Shown here: positions 6,670 to 14,093 of the stretch, one piece after another
Numbering within the stretch: the first letter of the stretch is position 1
Layout of the letters: every line of letters begins with the position of its first letter
Virus record (IMG/VR): IMGVR_UViG_3300005581_000080
Location: 1 to 30,736 of that record
DNA length: 30,736 nucleotides
DNA from: a virus
Direction: 5' to 3' (one strand)
The notes under the pieces: generated by a model
What the model was told of the DNA's origin: nothing
What the model saw: only the letters and a program-made list of their open reading frames with translations
Databases searched by the model: none
Position numbers and translations under genes: made by a program

Positions 6670-6917
6670 GCAAACTGACAGGAGCCGCACTTGACCGAGC
6701 CGTAGCCAACGCGATGGGGCTTAAAAGCGTACACAACTGCGAGAAGTGGGCAGGGCTGACGGATGCGGAGATTATGGAATGCACAGTGTTTAAACGGTTT
6801 GAGTATGACCCGCCATACACCGACAAAGACGGAGTTAAGCATGTAGGCAGCATGGAGGTATCGTTACGGGCAACCTACGAGAACATCAACAACAAACTCA
6901 AGGAGAAGAACACATGA
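6666..6917 (+). CDS. Small accessory protein with DUF2591-like N-terminus (83 aa)
   Basis: ATG 6666 is set by GGAGAAG upstream and the 4-nt overlap. The opening LTGAALDRAVANAMG resembles the start of DUF2591-type phage proteins. The middle holds WAGLTDAEIMEC, related to the WVGLTDEEIADC module of the 5580 gene (three mismatches in 27 nt), and the end KLKEKNT is the same as in that gene. This points to module shuffling between neighbours. Function unknown. Confidence 0.68.
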   Translation: MSKLTGAALDRAVANAMGLKSVHNCEKWAGLTDAEIMECTVFKRFEYDPPYTDKDGVKHVGSMEVSLRATYENINNKLKEKNT

Positions 6918-7222
6918 CCAGACCAACTACCGCACATGAGTGGTGGCTGCAAGAGCGTGAGAACCAGCTTGACTTTGCCAAACTTCACTACGAAGTCTCT
7001 GGGAACAAATCCGCAACTATGTGGATGGCCCTATTTGCATGGGCAACACCTGACATTTGGCGTGACCCAGAGCCAACGCTAGAAGACCTAATGAAACAGG
7101 GTTTAACTAAGGTGCTCAACGGCAGAGAGATTACCTTGGGGCGCTACCCTAACCCTCCGCACCGAATTGGTTGGGTTTGGAAAGACACGGGGCTACCCGC
7201 AAACATGGAGAAGAACACTTGA
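6914..7222 (+). CDS. Hypothetical Trp-rich accessory protein (102 aa)
   Basis: Unrecognised. Trp-rich (HEWWLQERE, MWMALFAW, DIWRDPE, GWVWKD). It begins with the junction cassette and ends with MEKNT, a variant of the KEKNT tail. The hydrophobic stretch MWMALFAWA is too short and mixed for a clear membrane helix. It belongs to the accessory array. Confidence 0.62.
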   Translation: MTRPTTAHEWWLQERENQLDFAKLHYEVSGNKSATMWMALFAWATPDIWRDPEPTLEDLMKQGLTKVLNGREITLGRYPNPPHRIGWVWKDTGLPANMEKNT

Positions 7223-7401
7223 AGTGCCCAACCTGTAACGAGTGGACGACAGTCGAGCAGACAAAGAACTTGGGTGGTTTTGTAGAGCGTAGACGCAGAT
7301 GTGCCAACAACCACACATTCACAACCGAAGAGCGAGTAGTCCCTGACAAGAAGCGCGGACGACCCAAGAAAACCAAGGAGCAATCTAGTGGCAACCCCTG
7401 A
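7219..7401 (+). CDS. NrdR-like zinc-ribbon protein with AT-hook-like tail (60 aa, TTG start)
   Basis: The protein opens with KCPTC, then RRRRCANNHTFTTEE: the arrangement C-x2-C ... RRRR-C-x3-H-x-FTTxE is that of the NrdR N-terminal zinc ribbon, with His in place of the last Cys. The tail DKKRGRPKKTK contains the RGRP core of an AT-hook. It is therefore probably a small DNA-binding protein. There is no ATP-cone domain, so it is not a full NrdR. The start is TTG 7219: TTGA overlaps the previous stop just as ATGA does elsewhere, and GGAGAAG sits upstream. The upstream ATG 7171 would put unrelated residues before the ribbon. Confidence 0.75.
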   Translation: MKCPTCNEWTTVEQTKNLGGFVERRRRCANNHTFTTEERVVPDKKRGRPKKTKEQSSGNP

Positions 7402-7690
7402 GTCAAAAGTAAAAGAGAAGATAAAGAAGATTCTGAAAGAACACGGCGCGTACTACGCTATGCCTATGGGCACGGGGTACGGCAGTAGTGGAGTGCCTGA
7501 CTTCCTGTGCTGTGTGAACGGATACTTTGTGGGCATCGAAGCCAAGGCAGGTAAGAACGTACCGACAGCGTTGCAAGAGAAGAACATGCGAGACATAAAC
7601 ACCGCAGGGGGCTACTCCTGTGTCATCAACGAAAACAACCTTGACTACTTAGAAAAAGTCATAGCCGAATGTAAGGAGAGAACAAAATGA
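7388..7690 (+). CDS. VRR-NUC domain nuclease (100 aa)
   Basis: A single-domain VRR-NUC protein of the PD-(D/E)XK superfamily. Visible motifs: an N-terminal Glu in a helix (ESKVKEKIKKIL), GVPDF at residues 35-39 with the metal-binding Asp38, EAK at 51-53, and Gln63 in the following helix. VRR-NUC proteins act as structure-specific nucleases or Holliday-junction-type resolvases; single-domain phage versions are common beside replication genes. The start is GTG 7388 with AAGGAG 7375-7380. It overlaps both neighbours. Confidence 0.88.
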   Translation: MATPESKVKEKIKKILKEHGAYYAMPMGTGYGSSGVPDFLCCVNGYFVGIEAKAGKNVPTALQEKNMRDINTAGGYSCVINENNLDYLEKVIAECKERTK

Positions 7691-8184
7691 GCGAATTAAA
7701 CGAAGGCGTAAAAATTATCTTGGCCCGTATGGAGACCAACCCCGAAGATTTCTTTACGGTGCATAAAGAATACAACCCGTGGCGCTGGATTTTTGACGAG
7801 AATGTGCGTGAGGTTATGACCGAGTCTGAGAAGGCCGCTCTCTACGAAGGCATAAAGAAGGTTCGCCGCTTGATGATTACTCATAGGGCGATAGAGACAG
7901 TGATGCCAAAAGAAACTGTAACCGAAAGCGAAACGCAAAACTGGGGTTCTTCACCGATGCTGGGTCAACAACAAGCCGCTATGCAACAACAGGAACAAAA
8001 AGCTATAGCGGGGATGCAACAAGCCGCTATTCTCCAAAATCTCTACCAAAATAGCTTAAGCATTGGCAGCGGCGGTACGGGCATTTGCGCTACGGCTTCT
8101 ACGGGCACGGCAGGAACTCTATCCGTGGGTGGTGAGACTCTCGACAGCGGCATGCTCAAGAAACTGAAGAACCTAATCAAATGA
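7687..8184 (+). CDS. Hypothetical protein with Gln-rich centre (165 aa)
   Basis: Residues 1-80 look globular (EGVKIILARME, EYNPWRWIFDENVREVMTE). Residues about 91-120 are a Gln/Ala/Met-rich stretch (GQQQAAMQQQEQ), followed by a Gly/Ser/Thr-rich low-complexity region and a short basic C-terminal helix (SGMLKKLKNLIK). The composition suggests a flexible, possibly oligomerising or adaptor protein. It lies directly before the DNA polymerase and overlaps it by 4 nt. No family recognised. Confidence 0.68.
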   Translation: MSELNEGVKIILARMETNPEDFFTVHKEYNPWRWIFDENVREVMTESEKAALYEGIKKVRRLMITHRAIETVMPKETVTESETQNWGSSPMLGQQQAAMQQQEQKAIAGMQQAAILQNLYQNSLSIGSGGTGICATASTGTAGTLSVGGETLDSGMLKKLKNLIK

Positions 8185-10001
8185 ACATCATCACGGTGGA
8201 CTTTGAGTCCTACTACTCCGCTGATCTCGGGTTCTCTAAACAGACTACTGAGGAATACGTACGCGACCCCCGCTTTGAAGTGATCGGTGTTGCTGTGCAG
8301 ATCAATGACGGTGAGCCCGAGTGGTTTACGGGAACCATGATTGAGACTGCGGAGTTTTTGGGTAAATATAAATGGAGTGAGTCCCTCGCCTTAGCCCACA
8401 ACGCTATGTTCGACGGGTTCATTCTGTCTGAGCACTTCCAAATCAAACCCAAAGGCTGGTTGGATACGTTGTCGATGGGCCGAGCGCTTCACGGTACGAA
8501 CGTAGGCGGGAGTCTTAAAGTCTTGGCCGAGTTCTACAACATCGGTGAGAAGGGCACTGAGGTCAACGATGCGAAGGGGTTGCGCCGCACGGACTTCCCT
8601 GCACAACAGCTAGCTCAGTATGGTGAGTACTGTAAGAACGACGTCCGCTTAACGTGGGATTTGTTCAACTGCATGAGCCAAGACTTCCCGCCGACTGAGT
8701 TGCGCCTGATTGACTTGACGATCAAGATGTTCACCGAGCCGGTACTGCAACTGAACGAAGATATGCTTGAGAGGCACTTGGTTTGGGAGCAGCAGCGCAA
8801 GGCCAACATTCTGGCGAAGTACGACAAAGACGACTTGATGAGCAACCCACGGTTTGCTAAGTTGCTTGAAGCCTTTGGGGTTAGCCCACCGATGAAGAAG
8901 AGCGTCACCACAGGAAAGGAAACCTATGCCTTCTCAAAGACGGATGAGGAGTTTAAAGAACTTCTTGGGCACGAAAGTTTGGAGGTACAAGCATTGGTCG
9001 CCGCACGGCTGGGTACGAAGTCTACGATTGAGGAGAGCCGAACAGAGCGTTTTATTGGGATTGCTCGGCGAGGGCCAATGCCAGTTCCCCTGCGCTACTA
9101 CGCTGCCCACACTGGGCGATGGGGCGGGGCCGACAACGTAAACCTCCAGAACCTTCCGCGCATTTCCCCGCTGAAGAAAGCAATCCTCGCACCTGCGGGG
9201 TACATGATGATCGACTCCGACTCATCGCAGATTGAAGCACGTACGCTGGCATGGTTAGCTGGCCAAGACGATTTAGTTGACGCATTCGATAGGGGTGAAG
9301 ATGTCTACAAAATTATGGCGTCGGCAATTTACGGAAAAGCAGCGGCTGACATCACGAAGGATGAAAGATTCGTCGGCAAGACTACGATTCTTGGTTGCGG
9401 TTACGGCATGGGAGCGGCGAAGTTTCAGGCACAACTTAAGAATTTTGGTGTTGAAATTACGATTGAAGAAGCAAAGCGAATTATCGATACGTACAGAGAT
9501 ACTTACCCGAAAATTACTGCACTTTGGAAAGAGGCGAATACCGCGATTGAAGCAATTCTGAGGGGGCAGCTAACAATGTTAGGACGCGGCGGTGTTCTGA
9601 AGATCGAAGGCAAAGACGGCGTTCGCTTGCCCAACGGCCTGTACATCCGCTACCCCAACTTGCGCCAGAAAACTGACGAAGAAACAGACAGGGTCGAGGT
9701 TGTGTACGACACAAAGAAAGGCCGAGCTATCATCCCCAACCGCATCTACGGCGGGAAGCTGATCGAGAACGTGTGCCAAGCCTTGGCCCGAATTATCATT
9801 GGTGACCAGATGTTGATGATTGCAAAGAAGTACCGAGTCGTGATGACTGTGCATGATGCCATAGCCTGTATCGTGCCAACCGCCGAGGTCGCTACCGCGC
9901 AAGAATACGTTGAAATCTGCATGCGCCTTAGACCCAAGTGGGGTCTGGAGCTACCCCTTAACTGTGAATCTGGATATGGAGAATCGTATGGCGATTGTTG
10001 A
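8181..10001 (+). CDS. Family A DNA polymerase with 3'-5' exonuclease domain (606 aa)
   Basis: The replicative polymerase. The N-terminal proofreading domain has DxE at D7/E9, HNAMFD at 73-78 and YxxxD at Y150/D154. The polymerase domain has TGRWGG at 311-316, motif A around D347-SSQIEAR with the steric-gate Glu352, motif B around K400 to YG 408-409, and motif C VHDA at 557-560. The usual motif C is VHDE, so the last acidic residue is Ala here; the catalytic Asp559 is kept. Motif A has Ser where most members have Tyr. At 606 aa it is shorter than T7 gp5 (704 aa). No 5'-3' exonuclease domain is present. A recurring palindrome copy lies at 9570-9582. Confidence 0.96.
   Translation: MNIITVDFESYYSADLGFSKQTTEEYVRDPRFEVIGVAVQINDGEPEWFTGTMIETAEFLGKYKWSESLALAHNAMFDGFILSEHFQIKPKGWLDTLSMGRALHGTNVGGSLKVLAEFYNIGEKGTEVNDAKGLRRTDFPAQQLAQYGEYCKNDVRLTWDLFNCMSQDFPPTELRLIDLTIKMFTEPVLQLNEDMLERHLVWEQQRKANILAKYDKDDLMSNPRFAKLLEAFGVSPPMKKSVTTGKETYAFSKTDEEFKELLGHESLEVQALVAARLGTKSTIEESRTERFIGIARRGPMPVPLRYYAAHTGRWGGADNVNLQNLPRISPLKKAILAPAGYMMIDSDSSQIEARTLAWLAGQDDLVDAFDRGEDVYKIMASAIYGKAAADITKDERFVGKTTILGCGYGMGAAKFQAQLKNFGVEITIEEAKRIIDTYRDTYPKITALWKEANTAIEAILRGQLTMLGRGGVLKIEGKDGVRLPNGLYIRYPNLRQKTDEETDRVEVVYDTKKGRAIIPNRIYGGKLIENVCQALARIIIGDQMLMIAKKYRVVMTVHDAIACIVPTAEVATAQEYVEICMRLRPKWGLELPLNCESGYGESYGDC
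9570..9582. repeat. Recurring 13-bp palindrome, copy 3
   Basis: CTAACAATGTTAG inside the DNA polymerase gene, read as L-T-M-L-G (residues 464-468). Identical to copies 2 and 4. Confidence 0.75.
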
Positions 10002-10164
10002 TTACGCACGGCCTTGCATGCTGGCCGAGAACGCGCTGAAAGCGGCGCATGACGCGATGCTGGAGAAGGACTACGAAGAGGCGATTGAACAGGGCTTCAT
10101 TGCCCTTGCGGAGACAAAGCTGATGATTAACTCGATCAGAGACATGCAGGAGCGCCAAAGATGA
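9988..10164 (+). CDS. Small helical protein overlapping the polymerase end (58 aa)
   Basis: ATG 9988 has GGAG at 9978-9981 (6 nt spacing) and overlaps the polymerase by 14 nt; an upstream in-frame ATG at 9910 would overlap by far more. The product is almost entirely helical (LAENALKAAHDAMLEKDYEE, then EQGFIALAETKLMINSI), resembling a helical hairpin. The stop overlaps the next start by 4 nt. No function can be assigned. Confidence 0.65.
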   Translation: MAIVDYARPCMLAENALKAAHDAMLEKDYEEAIEQGFIALAETKLMINSIRDMQERQR

Positions 10165-11099
10165 AAGGCGCTAGCAACAAACCACTGCTGGATAGGTTCT
10201 TTGACCGTGGCGTATCTAATGACTACGGGTTGCCGACTGATTTTAAGAACAACGTACCAAAAAATGAAGTGCAGACATTTGTGCTGTCGCCCGAGGTTGC
10301 ATTAAGCGCCGAGATGCTTGTGCGTTCTAAGTCTTTTAAGATGCCAACCCTCGACGAGTTGCACATGCCGTACCCGTATACGGCGATTGAGTACCCGATG
10401 ACCGAAGAGATTCGTAAGCTGCGGCGCAACGGCACTGTCAACGGCACTGTTGAAATATCACGCATCGGAGCGTACATCCAAGAGGTAAGCGAAGGAATGT
10501 TCTCTTGCCTACCTTATTGGGAGTTAGTTGACGGCAGAATGCAACACAGTATTGTCATGTTTTTGTTTGGTACGGACTGGCCGACCACGTTAAAAATATC
10601 ACTCAGTGTTAACGTCAATGGGGACGGCGCTGTTGATGCCAACCTCATGCCATGCCAATCGCTCATCATGGCCTCGCAGGAAGCAAAAGTTCCACCCGAA
10701 CATTTGTGGCAGATATTACAGACGCCTGAAGCACGCCAGCACATCAGAGAAGCCGCCACAGAAATTCCGTGCCTTATGTTTGCCTCCTATCTCTTGCTTA
10801 GCTGCAAAAGCGGAGTAGGTCGGACTAAAGTTCCCGCACGAGTACCACCCAAAGGCATGAAGCTTGGCGGTAGAAAACAGAAGGCGTATTCTGCAAGCTC
10901 GTACACATTGTTGCATTTAAAAGAAATTGAGACCGTCACCACTGAGGGTGTCGTCAGTCGCCGCTCAGACATTTCAGCGCATTACGTACGGGGCCACTTT
11001 AAACAGCGCAGGAGCGGTGTCTATTGGTGGAATTCATTTGTGCGCGGTAACGGGGAACCCCGTAAACGCGAAGCCTACTTAGTAGAAGAAACAGCATGA
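10161..11099 (+). CDS. Conserved phage protein with C-terminal RGHFKQRR/WW motif (312 aa)
   Basis: Not named. The C-terminal part has RGHFKQRRSGVYWWNSFVRG, a pattern I have seen in many uncharacterised phage proteins encoded near replication genes. The middle (about 100-240) is alpha/beta with a strand-rich centre (LKISLSVNVNGDG) and a helix ending in MFASYLLLSC. A basic stretch follows (PPKGMKLGGRKQKAY). The Arg/His/Trp-rich end suggests nucleic-acid contact, but this is inference. The start is at an ATGA overlap. Confidence 0.75.
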   Translation: MKGASNKPLLDRFFDRGVSNDYGLPTDFKNNVPKNEVQTFVLSPEVALSAEMLVRSKSFKMPTLDELHMPYPYTAIEYPMTEEIRKLRRNGTVNGTVEISRIGAYIQEVSEGMFSCLPYWELVDGRMQHSIVMFLFGTDWPTTLKISLSVNVNGDGAVDANLMPCQSLIMASQEAKVPPEHLWQILQTPEARQHIREAATEIPCLMFASYLLLSCKSGVGRTKVPARVPPKGMKLGGRKQKAYSASSYTLLHLKEIETVTTEGVVSRRSDISAHYVRGHFKQRRSGVYWWNSFVRGNGEPRKREAYLVEETA

Positions 11100-11122
11100 A
11101 CAAGATTTTTAAAGGAGAAAGT

Positions 11123-11353
11123 ATGCAAGTAGATGAAACACTCGGAGCCGCAATCTTAAGAGCGGCGTCTATGCTGGGTAACGGCAACGCCTCAACTCCT
11201 ATGGGAGCGATAGAAGCGCACGGGATGAAATCGTTTGAGGGTGCGCAGGGCATAAGTAATTCTTTAGACGAAGTTGCGCACTCTCTCAACGGTATCGCCG
11301 ACGCAATCATTTACCTAGCGGATGCGATCAAGGAAAAAAATGCAGCCGATTAA
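11123..11353 (+). CDS. Small hypothetical protein (76 aa)
   Basis: Two starts are possible: 11096 (ATGA overlap, no good ribosome site) and 11123, which has AAAGGAG at 11111-11117. The second is preferred; the first cannot be excluded and would add 9 residues. The product is helical with SLDEVAHSLNGIADAIIYLA near the C-terminus. Its stop overlaps the nuclease start by 14 nt. Function unknown. Confidence 0.6.
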   Translation: MQVDETLGAAILRAASMLGNGNASTPMGAIEAHGMKSFEGAQGISNSLDEVAHSLNGIADAIIYLADAIKEKNAAD

Positions 11354-12005
11354 ATGGTCTTTCAGTAGCCTGAAGACGTTCCAACAGTGCCCGAAGAAGT
11401 ACTACCACACCAAGGTAGCCAAGGACATCAAGGAGTCAGACACTACGGCTACGCTGTACGGCAAGTCGGCGCATACAGTTGCGGAAGAATACATGAGCAA
11501 CAAAGCTCCGATCCCTCCCGCGTTTGAATATCTTAAGGATACGCTGGATGCTCTAGCTTCCATTCCCGGGATCAAACTTTGTGAAGAACAACTTGGCTTG
11601 ACCAAAGACCTTGAGCCATGCGCGTTTGACGCACCTGAAGCGTGGTGGCGTGGCATCGCCGACTTGGTTGTGCTGGACGAGGACAAAGAGCTAGCGTGGT
11701 CAGTGGACTACAAGACTAGCAAGAACGCTCGCTATGCTGACGTAAAGCAGCTTGATTTGGTGGCCACGGCCATCTTCAAGAAGTACCCCAAGATCAAGAA
11801 GATCAAGTCGGCCCTGCTATTCGTGGTGAGCAAAGAGTTCGTAAAGGCTACGCACCATGCCGAGATGGTAGCCAAGTACATGGAAGCGCCTAGCCGAGAT
11901 GTTGCACGAATCGAGGCGGCGTTAGAAAATGGGGTGTGGAATCCAGTGAGCGGCCCTCTCTGCCGATTCTGCGCAGTGAAGCAGTGTGAGTACAACAGGA
12001 GTTAA
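11340..12005 (+). CDS. PD-(D/E)XK exonuclease, Cas4/AddB-like, with four-Cys pattern (221 aa)
   Basis: A RecB-family nuclease (PD-(D/E)XK superfamily). In order: SFSSLKTFQQCPKKYYH with Cys17, GKSAH with the active-site His45, GIAD with Asp108, DYK at 123-125, and Gln137 in the QxxY-type position. The C-terminus has Cys208, Cys211 and Cys216. One N-terminal plus three C-terminal Cys is the arrangement that holds an iron-sulfur cluster in Cas4, AddB and Dna2. It probably resects DNA ends for recombination or replication. ATG 11340 with AAGGA upstream is preferred to 11322, because homologues open with exactly this segment. Function is well supported; the cluster is inference. Confidence 0.9.
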   Translation: MQPIKWSFSSLKTFQQCPKKYYHTKVAKDIKESDTTATLYGKSAHTVAEEYMSNKAPIPPAFEYLKDTLDALASIPGIKLCEEQLGLTKDLEPCAFDAPEAWWRGIADLVVLDEDKELAWSVDYKTSKNARYADVKQLDLVATAIFKKYPKIKKIKSALLFVVSKEFVKATHHAEMVAKYMEAPSRDVARIEAALENGVWNPVSGPLCRFCAVKQCEYNRS

Positions 12006-12007
12006 AG

Positions 12008-12214
12008 ATGGAAGAAGTTAAAGCGTACAAAACGTCCGACGGAAAAATCTTTCCGTACATGGAGCAAGCCCAAGACCACGAGGATTCGTTGAAGTGGATT
12101 GGCAAGATAAATCAGTTCATTGAGTCAACCTACTGCCCGTACACATCGGGCGCACAAAATTCCATGATGGTCAAAACAGTCGTCGCATGGGAAAAATTTA
12201 AAACAGGGAGCTAA
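12008..12214 (+). CDS. Small hypothetical phage protein (68 aa)
   Basis: The opening AYKTSDGKIFPYMEQAQDHE recalls small phage proteins with a YKTSDG...A..HE start whose role is unknown. A helical centre follows and a helical end (VKTVVAWEKFK). It begins 2 nt after the nuclease stop and ends 2 nt before the HNH gene. Cytoplasmic by composition. Confidence 0.65.
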   Translation: MEEVKAYKTSDGKIFPYMEQAQDHEDSLKWIGKINQFIESTYCPYTSGAQNSMMVKTVVAWEKFKTGS

Positions 12215-12216
12215 AA

Positions 12217-12495
12217 ATGCCATACGTGAACAAACCCCGTCCCTATAAAAAAGAGTACGCCCAACAAGTTGAGCGAGGCGAATTGCCTGACCGCATGGAG
12301 CGCCAACGTGCTCGTAACGAGATGGACAAAAAAGGTATTGACCGCACAGGCAAAGACATTGACCACGCCGTGCCATTGAGCAAGGGCGGCACTAACGCGC
12401 CGAGCAACTTGAAGCTGAAGTCTCCGAGCGCCAACCGTTCGTTCAGCCGCAACTCTGACCACACAGTCAAAGTCAACAAGCCCAAGAAAAAATGA
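12217..12495 (+). CDS. HNH-type endonuclease-like protein (92 aa)
   Basis: A short, very basic protein with the core of an HNH nuclease: DIDHAVPLSKGG at 47-58 gives the first acidic/His pair (Asp49, His50), NL at 64-65 the central Asn, and N73 stands where the third HNH residue is expected (N in place of H, common in the family). It is small and has no companion domain. It could be a homing-type or recombination nuclease working with the helicase and exonuclease around it. The missing CxxC knuckles suggest a minimal HNH. Start is ATG 12217, 2 nt after the previous stop. Confidence 0.82.
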   Translation: MPYVNKPRPYKKEYAQQVERGELPDRMERQRARNEMDKKGIDRTGKDIDHAVPLSKGGTNAPSNLKLKSPSANRSFSRNSDHTVKVNKPKKK

Positions 12496-12656
12496 CAGAC
12501 GAAGGCATTTGGCTTTTGGTGTTCGGCAGAAAGTGGGTGTCGCTTGAAGCTATAGAGCTAGAAAAACTCGACCCTGTCTTTACCAACCTTGCCAAAGCTA
12601 AAAAGTTAGAAATAAACAAAAATTTTGAGTGCGTTAGATTGAAAGAGCAACAATGA
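12492..12656 (+). CDS. Very small hypothetical protein (54 aa)
   Basis: This gene fills the gap between the HNH gene and the helicase with 4-nt ATGA overlaps at both ends, matching the style of the operon. The product starts MTDEGIWLLVFGRKWVSLEA and ends with a charged helix (NFECVRLKEQQ). It is too short to assign. The perfect fit between two ATGA junctions is the main evidence. Confidence 0.62.
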   Translation: MTDEGIWLLVFGRKWVSLEAIELEKLDPVFTNLAKAKKLEINKNFECVRLKEQQ

Positions 12657-14050
12657 GTTTAGAAAATTACGAGTGGCCGCGCCCTTACGGGTTTGAGCCA
12701 TTCAACCATCAGAAGGTAACGGCCCAGTTCTTAACAACCAACCGCAAGGCGTTCTGCTTCAACGAGCAGGGGACAGGCAAGACAGCTTCAGTCATCTGGG
12801 CGGTCGATTATTTGATACAGCGCGGGATTGTGAGACGAGTGCTTGTCATCTGCCCGTTGTCGATAATGAAGTCAGCATGGCAGCAGGACCTATTTAAATT
12901 TGCTATCCATCGCACGGTATCGATAGCCCACGGCAGTGCCAACAAGCGCAAAGAAATCATCAACGCTGGCGCTGAGTTTGTCATCATCAACTTTGACGGC
13001 GTGGATATCGTGAAGAACGAAATCATCAATGGTGGGTTCGACCTCATCGTTGTGGACGAAGCCTCGGCCTACAAGAACGCACAGACGACCCGCTGGAAAA
13101 CACTGCGCGACATTAACAAAGTTGTGAAGGGCTTGTGGATGCTGACGGGTACGCCAGCAGCGCAGTCTCCAATGGATGCGTATGGCTTGGCTAAGCTGAT
13201 TAACCCCAAGGGCGTGCCGATGTTCCACGGCCAGTACCGCGACTTGGTGATGCAACAGCTAACCAAGTTCAAGTGGATTCCGAAGCCGACAGCCAAGCAC
13301 ACAGTACACAGCATCTTGCAACCGGCAATTCGTTTCGAGAAGAAGGACTGCATTGACTTGCCGTCTCTGACCTACATTGATCGTGACGCCCCCCTGACCC
13401 CGCAGCAAACCAAGTACTACAACATTCTCAAGAAGGAGATGCTGTTAGAGGCAGCAGGCGAAGAAGTCTCCGCTGTGAACGCTGCGACCAAGATGAGCAA
13501 GCTGCTTCAGATTTCCTGTGGCTCGGTCTACACCGACACCCATGAGGTGCTGGAGTTTGATGTGTCCAACCGCATGAACGTGGTGCAGGAAGTCATTGAC
13601 GAGAGCAGCAACAAGGTGCTGGTGTTTGTTCCGTTCACGCACACCATCGAGATGCTCAAGAACCACCTGATTAAGAACGGCATAACGTGTGAAGTGATTA
13701 ACGGAGCCGTGTCTGTGAACCGCCGCTCGGACATCGTGAAGAACTTCCAAGAGCAGCCGACCATCAAAGTGCTTATCATCCAACCGCAAGCTGCGTCACA
13801 CGGGCTTACCCTTACAGCAGCCGACACAATCATTTGGTACGCTCCCTGTACCAGCGTGGAGACCTACCTCCAAGCCAACGCACGTATTGACCGCCCCGGT
13901 CAGGTCAACCCAATGACCATCGTGCATATCTGTGGGAGCCAAACCGAGCGCCGAGTCTACTCGATGCTTCGGGGGAACGTGACCAACCACCAACAAATCA
14001 TCGATTTGTACCGACAAGAAATTTCTTCAGAAGCTATTGACAATGTCTAA
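12653..14050 (+). CDS. SNF2-type DEAD/H-box helicase (465 aa)
   Basis: A two-lobed superfamily 2 helicase of the SWI2/SNF2 group. Lobe 1: HQKVTAQF at 19-26 (Q-motif-like), Walker A NEQGTGKT at 37-44, DEAS at 135-138 and LTGTP at 164-168. Lobe 2: FVPFTHTIEMLK about 325-336, then the arginine-finger motif QANARIDRPGQ at 407-417. SNF2 proteins translocate on duplex DNA and remodel protein-DNA or branched DNA; in phages they are typical of replication/recombination blocks. No extra accessory domain is present, and this is a compact version. The -35 of the next promoter overlaps its last codons. Confidence 0.94.
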   Translation: MSLENYEWPRPYGFEPFNHQKVTAQFLTTNRKAFCFNEQGTGKTASVIWAVDYLIQRGIVRRVLVICPLSIMKSAWQQDLFKFAIHRTVSIAHGSANKRKEIINAGAEFVIINFDGVDIVKNEIINGGFDLIVVDEASAYKNAQTTRWKTLRDINKVVKGLWMLTGTPAAQSPMDAYGLAKLINPKGVPMFHGQYRDLVMQQLTKFKWIPKPTAKHTVHSILQPAIRFEKKDCIDLPSLTYIDRDAPLTPQQTKYYNILKKEMLLEAAGEEVSAVNAATKMSKLLQISCGSVYTDTHEVLEFDVSNRMNVVQEVIDESSNKVLVFVPFTHTIEMLKNHLIKNGITCEVINGAVSVNRRSDIVKNFQEQPTIKVLIIQPQAASHGLTLTAADTIIWYAPCTSVETYLQANARIDRPGQVNPMTIVHICGSQTERRVYSMLRGNVTNHQQIIDLYRQEISSEAIDNV

Positions 14051-14064
14051 AGATGTGTTATAGT
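14037..14064 (+). promoter_or_regulatory. Sigma70-type promoter upstream of the SSB/primase segment
   Basis: TTGACA (14037-14042) and TATAGT (14059-14064) are separated by 16 nt, close to the host consensus. The -35 overlaps the last codons of the helicase gene. The element shares TATTGACAA and GTGxTAxAGT with the promoter at 4782-4809. A GACAATGTC palindrome overlaps the -35, with the ACAATGT core of the recurring palindrome. It should start a transcript carrying the 14094, 14529, 15417 and primase genes. Confidence 0.78.
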
Positions 14065-14093
14065 CGGGTTTCTTTCAACCAAAGGAGTGTTAG

